Positions 1-8,460 of a DNA stretch of 64,000 bases are shown here, piece by piece. Both the position numbers and the translations under genes were made by a program. Source of the DNA: an uncultured Alphaproteobacteria bacterium (GTDB taxonomy: Bacteria; Pseudomonadota; Alphaproteobacteria; HIMB59); assembly GCA_902518505.1 (NCBI GenBank), contig CABYGG010000001.1:124001-188000 (forward strand), read 5' to 3'. The notes under the pieces are model-generated. The model saw only the letters and a program-made list of their open reading frames with translations. It made no database searches and was not told the DNA's origin. The first letter of the stretch is position 1, and every line of letters starts with the position of its first letter.

Positions 1-452
1 CCCTCCGAGAGCTCCCCATCTCCCAATAAAGAAAACACTTTATTGTTTTTTTGATCAATTTTTTTGCATATTGCTAAACCCACAGCGACTGAAAGACCGT
101 GACCAAGAGCTCCAGTATTATGTTCAATCCCAGGTACCTTTTTTGTAGGGTGACCTATAAAGTGTGAATTAAATTGATTCAAGGTATTTAGATCTTTTTT
201 TGAATAAAAACCGCAATCACATAATACTGTGAATAATGCTTCCACAGAGTGTCCTTTACTTTGAATAAAATGATCACGATCCAAGTTCGGAAAATTTTTG
301 GGAGAAATGTCCATAACTGAATTGTAAAGAACATTCAAAATATCAATACAAGAAAGGCTCCCCCCAGTATGACCTGCACCAGATTTAAAAATTATTTCAA
401 GAATAGTTTTTCTATATTCTAATGATTTCTTTTTTAAATTTTTCTCATTCAT
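1..452 (-). CDS. Transketolase N-terminal subunit (partial, runs off window start)
   Basis: This reading frame is missing from the ORF track because it is cut by the window edge. Translating the minus strand from the ATG at 452 gives MNEKNLKKKSLEYRKTILE, then GAGHTGGSLSCIDIL, RDHFIQSKGHSVEALF and, at the cut, SLLGDGELSE. These are the thiamine-diphosphate and substrate motifs of the N-terminal half of transketolase. In split transketolases this half is a separate protein of about 270-280 residues that works with a C-terminal subunit. The family moves two-carbon units between sugar phosphates, which fits the sugar catabolism around it. It is divergent from the fucose-isomerase-like gene. The family call is firm, but whether the protein is split or full length cannot be seen. 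Confidence 0.85.
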   Translation of the reverse strand, partial: MNEKNLKKKSLEYRKTILEIIFKSGAGHTGGSLSCIDILNVLYNSVMDISPKNFPNLDRDHFIQSKGHSVEALFTVLCDCGFYSKKDLNTLNQFNSHFIGHPTKKVPGIEHNTGALGHGLSVAVGLAICKKIDQKNNKVFSLLGDGELSE

Positions 453-534
453 AGTGAATAGATAAAGAATATCCCCTTTCTAGGCTCGATCAATTATTAT
501 ATATTACATTTAGTAAGGTAGGAGGTAATAGGAC

Positions 535-1938
535 GTGTCATCAACATTAGGTATAATAATAGGTAATAGAGATTTTTTTCCAGATCATCTAATTACAGAG
601 GCTAGAAATGAAGTTTTGAATATTTTTAAGAATAAAGGTTTAAAACCTATTATTTTGAAAGACTCAGACACCAAGCTGGGTGGAGTTGAAACATTTCTTG
701 AAGCTCAAAAGTGTGCTGATCTTTTTAAATCCCATAAAGATGAAATAGAGGGCATATTAGTGGTCTTACCTAATTTTGGTGATGAAAAAGGAGTAGCTGA
801 CACAATTAGACTATCAGGTTTAGATGTGCCTGTTCTGGTTCAGGCAACTCCAGACGATTTAGAAAAAATGCAACCCTCAAATAGAAGAGATGCTTATTGT
901 GGTAAAATATCTGTTTGTAATAATCTTTATCAATATGGAATAAAGTACTCGTTAACAAAAAGCCATGTTGTAAGTTTGTCCGGAAATGAATTTGATTATG
1001 AGCTAAATAAATTTATTTCAATTTGTAAAGTAGTGAAAGGTATGAGGAGGGTCAGAATTGGAGCTGTTGGAGCAAGACCTCAAGCTTTTAATACAGTCAG
1101 GTTCAGTGAAAAAATTTTAGAACGCCATGGTATTAGCGTCACTACTATCGATTTATCAGAAGTCCTTGGTAAAGCTAGAGAACTCAATGATGATAGCAAA
1201 AAAGTTAAAGACTCGATGAATAGAATTTTAGGTTATGGAGATACTACTGCTACCCCATCTGAAAAATTATTACAGCTTGCGAGGCTTGATGTTGTTTTAA
1301 ATGATTTTGTTGAAACAAACAAACTCGATGCTACTGCTATTCAATGTTGGACAAGTGTTCAAGAAAATTATGGATGTAATGTTTGTACGTCAATGAGTAT
1401 GATGAGCGAAAATATGCTTCCAAGTGCTTGTGAAGTAGATGTCACTGGAACTTTAACGATGTATGCTATGCAATTAGCCTCAAACAGTCCAAGTGCTTTA
1501 GTTGATTGGAATAATAATTATGACCAAGACGAGGAAAAGTGTGTTTTATTTCATTGTGGAAATTGGGCTAAAAGTTTCCTCCCTGATTTGAAAATAAGTA
1601 CAGCACCTATTCTGGGAAGTGTTTTTGGTGAGGAAAAAACCCATGGTGCACTTGAAGGTAGAACGCCAGCTAATCCTCTAACTTATGGAAGGATTTCCAC
1701 TGATGATAACTTAGGTAAAATAAAATGCTACTTTGGAGAGGGAGAGCTAACTGATGATCCTTTAAACACTTTTGGTACAAGAGCTGTTGCAAAAGTACCT
1801 AAGCTTCAAAAATTAATGCAATATGTTTGTAGACATGGTTATGAACACCATGTAGTGATGAATGCTTCAAAAACTGGCGAAATATTAAATGAGGCTTGTG
1901 GTAATTATCTTAATTGGGAAACTTATATTCATAGTTAA
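535..1938 (+). CDS. L-fucose/L-arabinose isomerase family protein
   Basis: This 467-residue protein resembles the fucose isomerase-like family (COG2407), cytoplasmic enzymes that interconvert aldoses and ketoses at a metal site. Family-like stretches are the N-terminal GIIIGNRDFFPD, the middle RIGAVGARPQAFNTVRFSE, and CTSMSMMSENMLPSACEVDVTGTLTMYAM, with acidic and cysteine residues typical of this group. The start is GTG. It is supported by a strong AGGAGGT ribosome binding site about eight bases upstream, and no in-frame ATG near it is better placed. The gene is divergent from transketolase and followed by a sugar ABC importer, so a role in catabolising an imported sugar is likely. The exact substrate cannot be read from sequence. 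Confidence 0.7.
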   Translation: MSSTLGIIIGNRDFFPDHLITEARNEVLNIFKNKGLKPIILKDSDTKLGGVETFLEAQKCADLFKSHKDEIEGILVVLPNFGDEKGVADTIRLSGLDVPVLVQATPDDLEKMQPSNRRDAYCGKISVCNNLYQYGIKYSLTKSHVVSLSGNEFDYELNKFISICKVVKGMRRVRIGAVGARPQAFNTVRFSEKILERHGISVTTIDLSEVLGKARELNDDSKKVKDSMNRILGYGDTTATPSEKLLQLARLDVVLNDFVETNKLDATAIQCWTSVQENYGCNVCTSMSMMSENMLPSACEVDVTGTLTMYAMQLASNSPSALVDWNNNYDQDEEKCVLFHCGNWAKSFLPDLKISTAPILGSVFGEEKTHGALEGRTPANPLTYGRISTDDNLGKIKCYFGEGELTDDPLNTFGTRAVAKVPKLQKLMQYVCRHGYEHHVVMNASKTGEILNEACGNYLNWETYIHS

Positions 1939-2063
1939 TTTAGCTAATTTGCTTTAATTTATTATAATTAAAACACAAGAAATACCTATAATTTTTGATT
2001 ATTGAAACTTTTTGATGTTTACTCTGATTTTTTTTGTCGCAAATGATCAAATTGCATGATTTT

Positions 2064-2089
2064 AAGCAACAAATGTTTTGGATTTGCTT
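2064..2089. promoter_or_regulatory. Inverted repeat AAGCAA-N14-TTGCTT upstream of sugar-binding protein gene
   Basis: The 195-base gap before the binding-protein gene contains AAGCAA and TTGCTT as an inverted pair spaced by 14 bases. It lies just upstream of a TATGCT element (2104-2109) that could be a -10 box. It could be an operator for the importer, but six-base arms are expected by chance in such AT-rich DNA. No other conserved element was seen in this gap. Confidence 0.25.
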
Positions 2090-2133
2090 GAAAAAATTAA
2101 TATTATGCTCTCGTTATAATTAAGGAGGAATTT

Positions 2134-3036
2134 ATGAGAAAAATAATTCTTACAATTCTTGTATCATTCTTATCTCTTTCTGCATTTGCTGAAAGATATG
2201 TAATGGTAACACACGGTGAGGGTAAAGACCCTTTCTGGCCTGTTGTGCAAAAAGGTGGTGAAGATGCTGCTAGACACGTAGGTGCAGATTTTGAATATAT
2301 CTTCAACCCTTCAGGTGACATGGGTGACATGGCAAAATCAATTGCTGCTGCTGCAGCAACTCAGCCTGATGGAATGGTAGTTTCACTTCCAGATCCTGAA
2401 GCTTTAGGTCAAGCAATTAAAGACGCTGTTGCTGCTGGTATTCCAGTCATCACAATGAACTCAGGTCTCGAGTCTTCTGCTTCACTTGGTGCACTAATGC
2501 ACGTTGGTCAGCCTGAATACCTTGCTGGTCAATCTGCTGGTGCAAGAGCAAAAGCAGAAGGTGCTACAAAAGCTCTTTGCATGATTCAAGAAGCTTACAA
2601 CACAGCTTTGACTGATAGATGTGGTGGTTACGGTGAAGCTATTCCTACTGAATTAGTAGATAGCTCAAACGATCCTGCTACTATCCCAACAAGAGCTGCT
2701 GCTGGTTTACAAGCAAACCCAGATGTTGATGCAGTATTATCAGTTGGTCCGCACGTTTGTGTTGGAGTTCAACAGGCTATCGATGAGTTAGGTATGTCAG
2801 TACACCACTCTTGTTTTGACTTGAGCCCACCTGTTATGGACTTAATCAATGAGGGTAAAGTTGCTTTCACAATTGACCAACAACAACGTCTACAAGGTTA
2901 TATGCCTGTTGTAGTATTACACTTATACAACAACGGTGCTGGCCTTTTACCTGGTGCAAACATTCCATCAGGTCCAGGATTTGTTGACAAGTCAAATGCT
3001 TCATCAGTTGCTGCTTTAGCAGGTATTGATAGATAG
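2134..3036 (+). CDS. Sugar ABC transporter periplasmic binding protein (ribose type)
   Basis: The protein has 300 residues. A signal peptide (MRKIILTILVSFLSLSAFA) ends at an AFA-type cleavage site, and a type 1 periplasmic binding fold follows, with HGEGKDPFWPVVQKGGEDAA and GIPVITMNSG, the usual sugar-contact segments of the RbsB/FrcB family. It should capture a sugar in the periplasm and hand it to the permease encoded downstream. A strong AAGGAGGAATTT ribosome binding site precedes the ATG. The gene is followed at once by a strong terminator, so the binding protein is probably made in excess over the membrane parts. Its codon use is visibly more regular than that of its neighbours (many GCT, GGT and CCT codons), as expected for high expression. 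The ligand is unknown. Confidence 0.88.
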   Translation: MRKIILTILVSFLSLSAFAERYVMVTHGEGKDPFWPVVQKGGEDAARHVGADFEYIFNPSGDMGDMAKSIAAAAATQPDGMVVSLPDPEALGQAIKDAVAAGIPVITMNSGLESSASLGALMHVGQPEYLAGQSAGARAKAEGATKALCMIQEAYNTALTDRCGGYGEAIPTELVDSSNDPATIPTRAAAGLQANPDVDAVLSVGPHVCVGVQQAIDELGMSVHHSCFDLSPPVMDLINEGKVAFTIDQQQRLQGYMPVVVLHLYNNGAGLLPGANIPSGPGFVDKSNASSVAALAGIDR

Positions 3037-3055
3037 TATAATCTTATAAATCTTG

Positions 3056-3086
3056 AAAAGTGGGTAGTAAACTACCCACTTTTTTT
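3056..3086 (+). terminator. Rho-independent terminator after the binding-protein gene
   Basis: AAAAGTGGGTAG and CTACCCACTTTT form a 12-base-pair stem with a TAAA loop, ending in a T run. It lies between the binding-protein gene and its permease gene, so it would act as a partial stop that lowers permease expression. Confidence 0.85.
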
Positions 3087-3141
3087 ATATTTAAGTAAAA
3101 TTAAACTGAATGATCTTTATTAAAATTATATAAATTAAATC

Positions 3142-4731
3142 ATGGCTACAACATCAACTCCCCAAAGACAAGAGTCTGATAGGCACCAAAAGAAAACCTG
3201 GCTTACCACACTGGTTTCAAGACCAGAAGTTGGACCTATTGGAGTTATGCTCCTTTTATTTGGAATGCTTGGCTATTTCTCAATCCCTGCTGGTGAAATG
3301 TCTTGGAACCCTTTTACAGGTGAGGGTTTTAATGCACTAGGCATTAGAAACTTTCTAAGAGTTATATCTCAACTTGGAATCATAGCAATTGGTGCTGGGC
3401 TTTTAATAATTGCTGGTGAATTTGACTTATCTATTGGATCTATGATTGGTTTCGCAGGAGCCTGTATGGCAATGATTTTAAGATGGGGTTTTTCATTTAT
3501 TGTGCCCTACATATCTTTTGAGGGTGGTTTCCACATAGAATTTTATACTGTTTTCCACATTGCTGATGTTTCCCCAATACTAGCAATATTTATTACTTTA
3601 TGTTTCACACTTTTTTTTGGATGGATACAAGGTACCATTGTAGTTAGATCAGGCTTACCTTCTTTTATCGTTACACTTGGTGGATTATTTTTTTTAAGAG
3701 GACTTACAGAAGTTTCTCTTCGCTCTTTTAATCATAGACCAGATCAAGCTAAAGGCGCTACAACAGTTACAGAAATCCCAGATATTAAAAATATTGTAAA
3801 TGTTCCCGGACATGGTGAAATGGTTCGTGAAAAAGCAAAAGCTCTTCCAGAAGCTGACCTTGTATCTTTAGCTCAAACATTACCAGCAGATACAGTAGCA
3901 GCAATAACTGAAAGACTCGAATATACATATCAAAGGGTAGCAGATGCCAAAACACAAATTTTGGTGGATAAAGGTACCAAACCTCTGCAAGAAGCTCTAG
4001 CAAATGCTCAGGCTACTGGAAACGAATATATGGTTGGGATGATACAAGAAAAAATTGCTAACTTTCAAATTGATCCTGTTGTTGCAAAAACTGTCACAGA
4101 TGTTGATATAGCAAGGGTTTATATAGACTCGTTATACTCAGCTCAACCTGTCGCTAACTTTTTTGGTGGAGATATTTTAGAGCCTGTATTTGACTGGCTA
4201 TATTTTCCAATTGATTGGAATACCAATAATTTTGGAAACCAATTTGCTCCGGGGCTGTACTCTTGTGTAATGATTTGGCTTATTATAGCCATAATCTGTT
4301 ATGTTGTTCTAAGTAGAACACAGGCTGGTAACTGGATTTATTCTACTGGTGGAAACTTAAGTGCTGCTAAAGCTAATGGTGTGCCCACAGATAAAGTTAA
4401 AGTATCTCTATTTATGTTTTCTGCTTTTTGCGCGACTGTATTTGCAACTTGCCAAGTTTTCGAGGTTAATACCGCAGATGCAGCTAAAGGTAATTTAAAA
4501 GAATTAGAGGCAATTGCTGCTGCTGTTATTGGCGGTGTTGTACTAACAGGTGGCTTTGGAACAATTTTAGGTATATGTGTTGGTGCATTTATTTTTGGAA
4601 TAGCAAAAGAGGCTTTCTTCTATATCCCAGGAATTGATGGATCATTTTATAGAGTATTTTTAGGTTTAGTGATCATAGCGTCTGCGCTAACAAATGAAAA
4701 TATCCGAAAAAGAATTATAGGTAGTATATAA
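3142..4731 (+). CDS. Sugar ABC transporter permease (RbsC/FrcC family) with large inserted loop
   Basis: This 529-residue permease of the branched-chain/ribose type has family segments GAGLLIIAGEFDLSIGSMIG and SGLPSFIVTLGGLFFLRGLTE in the first half, and YSTGGNLSAAKANGVPTDKVK plus LEAIAAAVIGGVVLTGGFGT in the second. Usual members have about 320-360 residues. The excess is a soluble, charged, probably helical insert at about residues 200-330, before the TM segment that starts near PGLYSCVMIWL. By analogy with RbsC topology this loop should face the periplasm, where it could contact the binding protein. There is no good ribosome binding site. Its stop overlaps the ATPase start by one base (TAATG), so the two are translationally coupled. 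Confidence 0.85.
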   Translation: MATTSTPQRQESDRHQKKTWLTTLVSRPEVGPIGVMLLLFGMLGYFSIPAGEMSWNPFTGEGFNALGIRNFLRVISQLGIIAIGAGLLIIAGEFDLSIGSMIGFAGACMAMILRWGFSFIVPYISFEGGFHIEFYTVFHIADVSPILAIFITLCFTLFFGWIQGTIVVRSGLPSFIVTLGGLFFLRGLTEVSLRSFNHRPDQAKGATTVTEIPDIKNIVNVPGHGEMVREKAKALPEADLVSLAQTLPADTVAAITERLEYTYQRVADAKTQILVDKGTKPLQEALANAQATGNEYMVGMIQEKIANFQIDPVVAKTVTDVDIARVYIDSLYSAQPVANFFGGDILEPVFDWLYFPIDWNTNNFGNQFAPGLYSCVMIWLIIAIICYVVLSRTQAGNWIYSTGGNLSAAKANGVPTDKVKVSLFMFSAFCATVFATCQVFEVNTADAAKGNLKELEAIAAAVIGGVVLTGGFGTILGICVGAFIFGIAKEAFFYIPGIDGSFYRVFLGLVIIASALTNENIRKRIIGSI

Positions 4732-5522
4732 TGAGTCAAGACAATCAAGCTCCATTTATTGAGATTACAAATTTAGTTAAAAAGTTTGGCACATTCACAG
4801 CACTGAACGGTGTCTCCTTAAATGTTTTGCCTGGAGAGGTTCACGCACTTCTTGGTGATAATGGTGCCGGAAAATCAACTCTAATAAAAGTTTTATCAGG
4901 TGTTCACAAACCTACATCTGGTGTAATTAAAGTTGATGGAAATGAAGTGAAATTTGGATCCCCAAGAGAAGCAACAAGTGCAGGCATAGGAACTGTTTAC
5001 CAAGATTTAGCATTGAACGCACTTACATCGGTTACTAGAAACTTTTTTTTGGGTAATGAGTTAAAAAAAGGCCCAGGACCTCTTGGAATATTAGATTTTA
5101 AAAATATGAATGAAATTACTATCGCTGAGATGGGCAAGATAGGAATAAATATCTCTGATCCGACTCAGTTAGTAGGTACGATGTCCGGAGGACAGAGACA
5201 AACTTTAGCGATTGCTAGAGCTATATATTTTGGAGCTAAAATATTAATCTTGGATGAGCCAACATCAGCTCTTGGACAAAAACAACAAATGGAAGTTTTA
5301 AAAACTATTAAAAAGGTCCAACAATTAGGGAATATCGCAATTATTTTGATTACTCACAATGAAATCCATGCGAGGCTAATAGCTGATCGATTCACATTCT
5401 TAAGCTTGGGTGAAGTGATAGGATCTGGAAAGTCTTCAGAATTAGGCGGAGATGATGTTAAGCGTTTAATGGCTGGCGGCGCTCAAATAGGTGATCTAGC
5501 TAAAGAGCTTGAAGCCGTATAA
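4731..5522 (+). CDS. Sugar ABC transporter ATPase, single-domain (FrcA-like)
   Basis: This 263-residue ATPase powers the importer encoded just upstream. It shows Walker A GDNGAGKST, Q-loop VYQDLALN, signature MSGGQRQTLAIARA, Walker B ILILDEPTSALG and the switch histidine in ILITHNEIHA. Ribose-type importers usually have a double ATPase of about 500 residues. A single-domain version is known for fructose importers of the FrcBCA kind, so this one probably acts as a homodimer. The start overlaps the permease stop by one base. The gene converges on the HpcH-type aldolase with an eight-base gap and no visible terminator. Confidence 0.9.
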   Translation: MSQDNQAPFIEITNLVKKFGTFTALNGVSLNVLPGEVHALLGDNGAGKSTLIKVLSGVHKPTSGVIKVDGNEVKFGSPREATSAGIGTVYQDLALNALTSVTRNFFLGNELKKGPGPLGILDFKNMNEITIAEMGKIGINISDPTQLVGTMSGGQRQTLAIARAIYFGAKILILDEPTSALGQKQQMEVLKTIKKVQQLGNIAIILITHNEIHARLIADRFTFLSLGEVIGSGKSSELGGDDVKRLMAGGAQIGDLAKELEAV

Positions 5523-5530
5523 TATTTTTA

Positions 5531-6352
5531 TTAGTAAGAGCTAGGATTATTATCTTTATCAGACTCATCGTGGTTTTGATTAGTAAGCTCTTTAAATTTT
5601 CTTACATGAGCTGCTGCTGCGCCTGATAACAACCTTACATCATTAGTAATGGTAACAAGATCAAAACCCCATTCGGAAGCCTTGGCAGCGTACTCCGGAG
5701 TCCCACAATGAAGACATGCTACTTTTCCATGCTTATGAGCAATTTCTAAAATTTTCTTTTTAGATTCAATCATCTCAGGTTCTTTTCGATCAAAACCTGG
5801 TACTAATTTTCCTTGATTAAGTCCTATTGTTAAATCTGCTGTGCCAATATAAAGTCCATCAAGACCGGGAGTGGATGCTATATCATCAAGATTATCAAAT
5901 GCTTCTTGAGTTTCTATCATAGCTAAACAAAAAGTTCCCTCATTTGACTCGTAAAAATAATTTGAACTAACTGAAAAGTTAGCTCTCGTTGGACCAAAAC
6001 TTCTGATACCCATTGGTGGATATTTACAATCTTGAACAAGTTTTTGCGCTTGCTCTTTATTATTAATCATAGGGCATATTATTCCCAATGCTCCTGCATC
6101 CATGACTTTTGATATTACTGCGTGATCTAGTCCTGAAACTCTACAGATTGGAGTGACACCACTATTTCTAATACTTTGCAACATTGTAAACAAATCACTA
6201 AACCCAATCATCCCATGTTGATAGTCAATGGTCAGGGCGTCATAACCCTGCTCAGACATAATTTCAGCAGTAAAAGTATTTGGTATCGATAAAAAGCTAT
6301 TAAGAACCACCTCTTTTTTTTGCCATTTAGTTTTTACTTTATTTTCAATCAT
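5531..6352 (-). CDS. HpcH/HpaI-family aldolase (2-keto-3-deoxy sugar acid type)
   Basis: This 273-residue class II metal-dependent aldolase belongs to the HpcH/GarL/RhmA family, which cleaves 4-hydroxy-2-oxo acids to pyruvate and an aldehyde. Visible landmarks are ALTIDYQHG with the catalytic His, PICRVSG with the oxo-acid-binding Arg, the family hallmark YPPMGIRSFGPTRA, MIETQEA with a metal-ligand Glu and GLYIGTADLTIG with the metal-ligand Asp. In this sugar-rich setting, a deoxy-keto sugar acid such as 2-keto-3-deoxy-rhamnonate or -glucarate is a fair guess. The last 15 or so residues are polar and probably disordered. It lies upstream-to-downstream behind iolG on the same strand, with a 75-base AT-rich gap. 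Confidence 0.82.
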   Translation of the reverse strand: MIENKVKTKWQKKEVVLNSFLSIPNTFTAEIMSEQGYDALTIDYQHGMIGFSDLFTMLQSIRNSGVTPICRVSGLDHAVISKVMDAGALGIICPMINNKEQAQKLVQDCKYPPMGIRSFGPTRANFSVSSNYFYESNEGTFCLAMIETQEAFDNLDDIASTPGLDGLYIGTADLTIGLNQGKLVPGFDRKEPEMIESKKKILEIAHKHGKVACLHCGTPEYAAKASEWGFDLVTITNDVRLLSGAAAAHVRKFKELTNQNHDESDKDNNPSSY

Positions 6353-6427
6353 TGAGTATTAGATACCAAAATTATTTAAAAAAATAATTATAACAATTAT
6401 TTATTATTCATTAATAAATGCATAAAT

Positions 6428-7432
6428 TTAATCAATATTCTCCATCCTCCCACTTCTGACAGATTTATAGGCAGTTTCTGCTAAGAGAAGTGCTCTTCTT
6501 CCGTCCTCAAAGCCAACAGATACAGGCTTTTTTTCCAAAATTGTTTCGACAAATGAGCTAATTGAATTCATATAGGACTCCTGGTATCTCTCAATAAAAA
6601 AATTTAAATAGGGCTCACTCTTATCAACAAACTCTGAATTGTATTTTTTCAATTCATGTGGCTTTCTATTTTCAGATATAACCATCCCTTTACTTCCAAA
6701 CAACTCAACTCTTTGATCGTATCCATAAGTTGCTGATCTAGAGTTGTTTATGTGACATTGTTTCCCCGAGGCTGTTTCCATTATAATCATCAAGGTGTCA
6801 CTATCATTTAATTCAGATTTTATTTTTGGATCTATTAAAGCATTAGAGATTGCAAAAACTTTAACTGGCTCTTCACCAAGCATAAAACGGGCTAAATCAA
6901 AATCATGAATTGTCATATCTCTAAATTGCCCACCAGACACTTTTAAATAATCCCAACTTGGCAGACCTGGATCTCTAGATGTAATCAGACATTGATGAAG
7001 CTCACCAATTTCACCATTAATATAAGATTTTTTTGCAGCCTGATGACCAGGGTCAAATCTTCTATTAAAGCCTAATTGGATTGGAACTTTATTACCTTCA
7101 AGTCTTTTTGAAAACTCATTGACTTTTTTAATATCGAGGTCAATAGGTTTCTCACACAAAACAGGTTTTTTTGATGCAACAGATCTCTCTATGAAATCAA
7201 TATGTGTATTTGTAGGGGAAGATATAAGAACAGCATCAATATCATTATTGTTAAAAATATCATCAACATTTTCCACAGCACGTACGTTTAAATCATTTGA
7301 TACTTTTTTTGCAAATTCTTCATTTGGGTCATAAATGCATACTAAATTTGTCTGTTCATGGAGTTGAATATTCTTAGCATGCATTTGGCCAATTCGCCCG
7401 CACCCAATAACTGCAATGCTAACTTTTTTCAT
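6428..7432 (-). CDS. iolG: myo-Inositol 2-dehydrogenase (Gfo/Idh/MocA family)
   Basis: This 334-residue NAD-dependent dehydrogenase would oxidise myo-inositol to 2-keto-myo-inositol (inosose), the first step of inositol use. It has the Rossmann motif VIGCGRIGQMHAKN, the catalytic lysine in CEKPIDL, and segments I recognise from IolG: QFRDMTIHDFDLARFMLG and NNSRSATYGYDQRVELFGSKGM. It is divergent from iolE, which encodes the next enzyme in the pathway. A TATAAT (minus strand, 7446-7441) lies only about ten bases before the ATG, so the transcript may be nearly leaderless. A palindromic operator shared with other loci lies upstream (7475-7491). Related dehydrogenases for scyllo-inositol or D-chiro-inositol cannot be excluded. 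Confidence 0.85.
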   Translation of the reverse strand: MKKVSIAVIGCGRIGQMHAKNIQLHEQTNLVCIYDPNEEFAKKVSNDLNVRAVENVDDIFNNNDIDAVLISSPTNTHIDFIERSVASKKPVLCEKPIDLDIKKVNEFSKRLEGNKVPIQLGFNRRFDPGHQAAKKSYINGEIGELHQCLITSRDPGLPSWDYLKVSGGQFRDMTIHDFDLARFMLGEEPVKVFAISNALIDPKIKSELNDSDTLMIIMETASGKQCHINNSRSATYGYDQRVELFGSKGMVISENRKPHELKKYNSEFVDKSEPYLNFFIERYQESYMNSISSFVETILEKKPVSVGFEDGRRALLLAETAYKSVRSGRMENID

Positions 7433-7440
7433 ATCACAGA

Positions 7441-7446
7441 ATTATA
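7441..7446 (-). promoter_or_regulatory. Predicted -10 box of iolG
   Basis: The minus strand reads TATAAT here, nine bases before the iolG ATG, which predicts a start of transcription only a few bases from the start codon. The -35 region is weak (TATTTC), as would suit an activator-dependent promoter. Confidence 0.45.
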
Positions 7447-7510
7447 GTATTCTTTAAATTTTAGAAATAAAAAAAAATTCATTTTGAATAAAATTTAAGT
7501 ATTCTTTAAA
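7446..7510. repeat. 13-base direct repeat AGTATTCTTTAAA in the iolG-iolE gap
   Basis: AGTATTCTTTAAA occurs at 7446-7458 and again at 7498-7510, 52 bases apart, which is close to five helical turns. The first copy covers the spacer of the predicted iolG promoter, and the second covers the -35 region of iolE. The shared TATTC core matches a half-site of the palindrome lying between them, so these may be secondary binding sites for the same regulator. Confidence 0.5.
7475..7491. promoter_or_regulatory. Putative regulator site, copy 1: ATTCA-TTT-TGAAT
   Basis: A perfect 13-base core palindrome (ATTCATTTTGAAT, 7477-7489) lies between the two divergent iol promoters. The same 5-3-5 design with wider arms recurs at 10992 and 15786. 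Its centre is about 53 bases before the predicted iolE transcription start, which suits an activator. Confidence 0.6.
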
Positions 7511-7529
7511 AGGTTTATTTATCTATAAT
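7502..7529 (+). promoter_or_regulatory. Predicted iolE promoter
   Basis: TTCTTT (7502-7507) and TATAAT (7524-7529) are separated by 16 bases. The iolE ATG follows 20 bases later, with an AGGAGGGG ribosome binding site in between. The -10 is perfect and the -35 poor. Confidence 0.5.
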
Positions 7530-7548
7530 CTTTTCATAGGAGGGGTTT

Positions 7549-8460
7549 ATGAAAGCAAAATTGGGAATAGCGCCTATAGCATGGTCCAATGATGATTTAC
7601 CTGAACTTGGAGGAGAGACTTCTTTGGATACCTGCCTTAGTGAGTCAAAACTTGCTGGATTTACAGGTGTGGAAACTGGTGGAAAATTTCCAAAAACTCC
7701 TGAAAAACTTGGTCCGATTTTAAAAAATCACCAACTATACTTGGCATCAGGGTGGTATTCAGGAACTGTGCTAGATAATGACCTAGAAAATGAAAAAGAT
7801 AAAGTTCTTCAACAACTCACTCTCTTCAGAGACCTAGGCGCAGCTGTTTTAGCATATGGAGAAACATCTGGAACTATCCAAAATATTAGACATGCTCCAT
7901 TAAACACAAAAAGAAAAATACATAGTGAGGACTTTAAAGAGTATGGAAGAAAACTAACATTATTTGCAGAATTTTGTGCAGATTTTGGTGTGCCAATTTC
8001 ATTTCATCATCACATGGGTACAGCGATTGAGACTGAGGATGAGCTTGATAAATTGATGAACCACACTGGTGAGGCAGTAAAAATCTTATTTGATACAGGC
8101 CATATGACCTTTGCAGGAGGCAACTCTTTGAGAGTAATAAATAAATATGCAAAAAGAATAAATCACTTTCATGCTAAAGACATTCGCTCTAAGGTTGTAA
8201 ATGATTTAGATCGATCAAAAAAAAGTTTTTTAGATTTTGTGTTAGAAGGGGCTTTCACAGTACCTGGAGATGGAAATATTAATTTCAAGGAAGTAGTTGA
8301 GGCATTATCAAATAATAATTACGAGGGATGGTTCATTGTCGAGGCAGAGCAAGATCCAGCCAAAGCAAACCCATTTGAATATGCTAAAATTGGAAATAAA
8401 GAACTTTTAGAATGCTTAAGTATGTATGGATATGAAATAGAGGATTATAGAGATGAATAG
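7549..8460 (+). CDS. iolE: myo-Inosose-2 dehydratase
   Basis: This 303-residue TIM-barrel enzyme of the xylose-isomerase-like family would remove water from inosose to give 3D-(3,5/4)-trihydroxycyclohexane-1,2-dione, the second step of inositol breakdown. The opening GIAPIAWSNDDLPELGGETSLD is the hallmark of IolE. Metal and catalytic segments include SFHHHMGTAIET, ILFDTGHMTFAG and INHFHAKDIR. The ATG has a strong AGGAGGGG site and a perfect -10 box upstream. The last eight bases overlap the next SDR gene (ATGAATAG). The enzyme for the product of this step (IolD) is not found in the window. Confidence 0.93.
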   Translation: MKAKLGIAPIAWSNDDLPELGGETSLDTCLSESKLAGFTGVETGGKFPKTPEKLGPILKNHQLYLASGWYSGTVLDNDLENEKDKVLQQLTLFRDLGAAVLAYGETSGTIQNIRHAPLNTKRKIHSEDFKEYGRKLTLFAEFCADFGVPISFHHHMGTAIETEDELDKLMNHTGEAVKILFDTGHMTFAGGNSLRVINKYAKRINHFHAKDIRSKVVNDLDRSKKSFLDFVLEGAFTVPGDGNINFKEVVEALSNNNYEGWFIVEAEQDPAKANPFEYAKIGNKELLECLSMYGYEIEDYRDE

